Below, piece after piece: positions 63,879-64,000 of a DNA stretch of 64,000 nucleotides. Source of the stretch: Dokdonella_A sp963775445 (GTDB taxonomy: Bacteria; Pseudomonadota; Gammaproteobacteria; Xanthomonadales; Rhodanobacteraceae); NCBI GenBank assembly GCA_963775445.1, contig CAVZIT010000004.1:682001-746000 (forward strand), given 5' to 3'. Made by a program: the position numbers and the translations under genes. Under the pieces are notes generated by a model. That model ran no database searches, was not told the origin of the DNA, and saw only the letters and a list, made by a program, of their open reading frames with translations. Positions within the stretch are counted from its first letter, which is position 1; each line of letters begins with the position of its first letter.

Positions 63879-64000
63879 ATGAGCAAGCCGGTCGCAACCA
63901 AGACCAAGAAAAAGACCAAGCGCGTGGTGACTGACGCGATCGTTCACGTGCAAGCGTCGTTCAACAACACCGTGGTTACCGTGACTGATCGCCAGGGCAA
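63879..64000 (+). CDS. rpsK: 30S ribosomal protein S11, 3' end outside window
   Basis: The first 40 or so residues of S11 are visible before the window ends. MSKPVATKTKKKTKRVVTDA and then IVHVQASFNNTVVTVTDRQG match the family. The gene is on the plus strand, 118 bp after rpsM. Confidence 0.96.
   Translation, partial: MSKPVATKTKKKTKRVVTDAIVHVQASFNNTVVTVTDRQG

Overview
The window is a GC-rich gammaproteobacterial chromosome segment. Gene content and order fit the Xanthomonadales/Lysobacterales, most likely Rhodanobacteraceae or a close relative. The pointers are the order hemA-prfA-GT41 transferase // TPR-lolB-ispE-tRNA-Gln-prs-rplY-pth-ychF, then tRNA-Tyr-Gly-Thr-tuf-tRNA-Trp-secE-nusG-L11/L10-rpoBC-str-S10-spc-alpha, plus a DUF2069 protein and a one-domain asparaginase-like protein. 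The family assignment is inference; no 16S gene is present.

Layout. (1) 1-12.7 kb is an accessory block, all on the plus strand: the 3' part of a caspase-like peptidase, a 1677-residue DUF11-repeat secreted protein, an autotransporter-type beta-barrel protein, a transmembrane Ser/Thr kinase with a repeated Thr-rich N-terminal tail, and a secreted S53 (kumamolisin-like) peptidase with PKD and two PPC domains. The first four lie 15-74 bp apart and look like one surface/signalling module. (2) 12.7-18.2 kb is housekeeping and redox: asparaginase-like, AidB-like acyl-CoA dehydrogenase, DUF2069, WrbA, YihY/BrkB, TlpA-like thioredoxin, acylphosphatase. (3) 18.15-18.80 kb is a gene-poor, more AT-rich stretch. 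(4) 18.8-24.7 kb, minus strand: hemA-prfA-GT41-moaB-ppk2. (5) 24.8-32 kb, plus strand: TPR lipoprotein-lolB-ispE-tRNA-Gln-prs-rplY-pth-ychF. The ispE stop codon lies inside the tRNA-Gln gene. (6) 32-64 kb is the translation/transcription supercluster, with two tuf genes that differ at only three silent sites.

The most striking non-coding feature is 32.5-33.24 kb. The tRNA-Tyr gene is followed by four tandem 163-bp units. Each ends with an exact copy of the last 19 nt of the tRNA gene, including CCA. Each also carries an inverted, near-complete copy of the tRNA T-arm. This closely parallels the E. coli tyrT/rtT repeat architecture, but it sits in the tyrU-like tRNA-tuf operon. The ribosomal clusters also carry two families of short intergenic palindromes, one with core GGCCATCCATGGCC and one with core GAGGGCTGA, and a well-structured rplL-rpoB spacer.

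Limits: every assignment comes from reading the sequence by eye and recalling family motifs. No database search, folding program or alignment was run.
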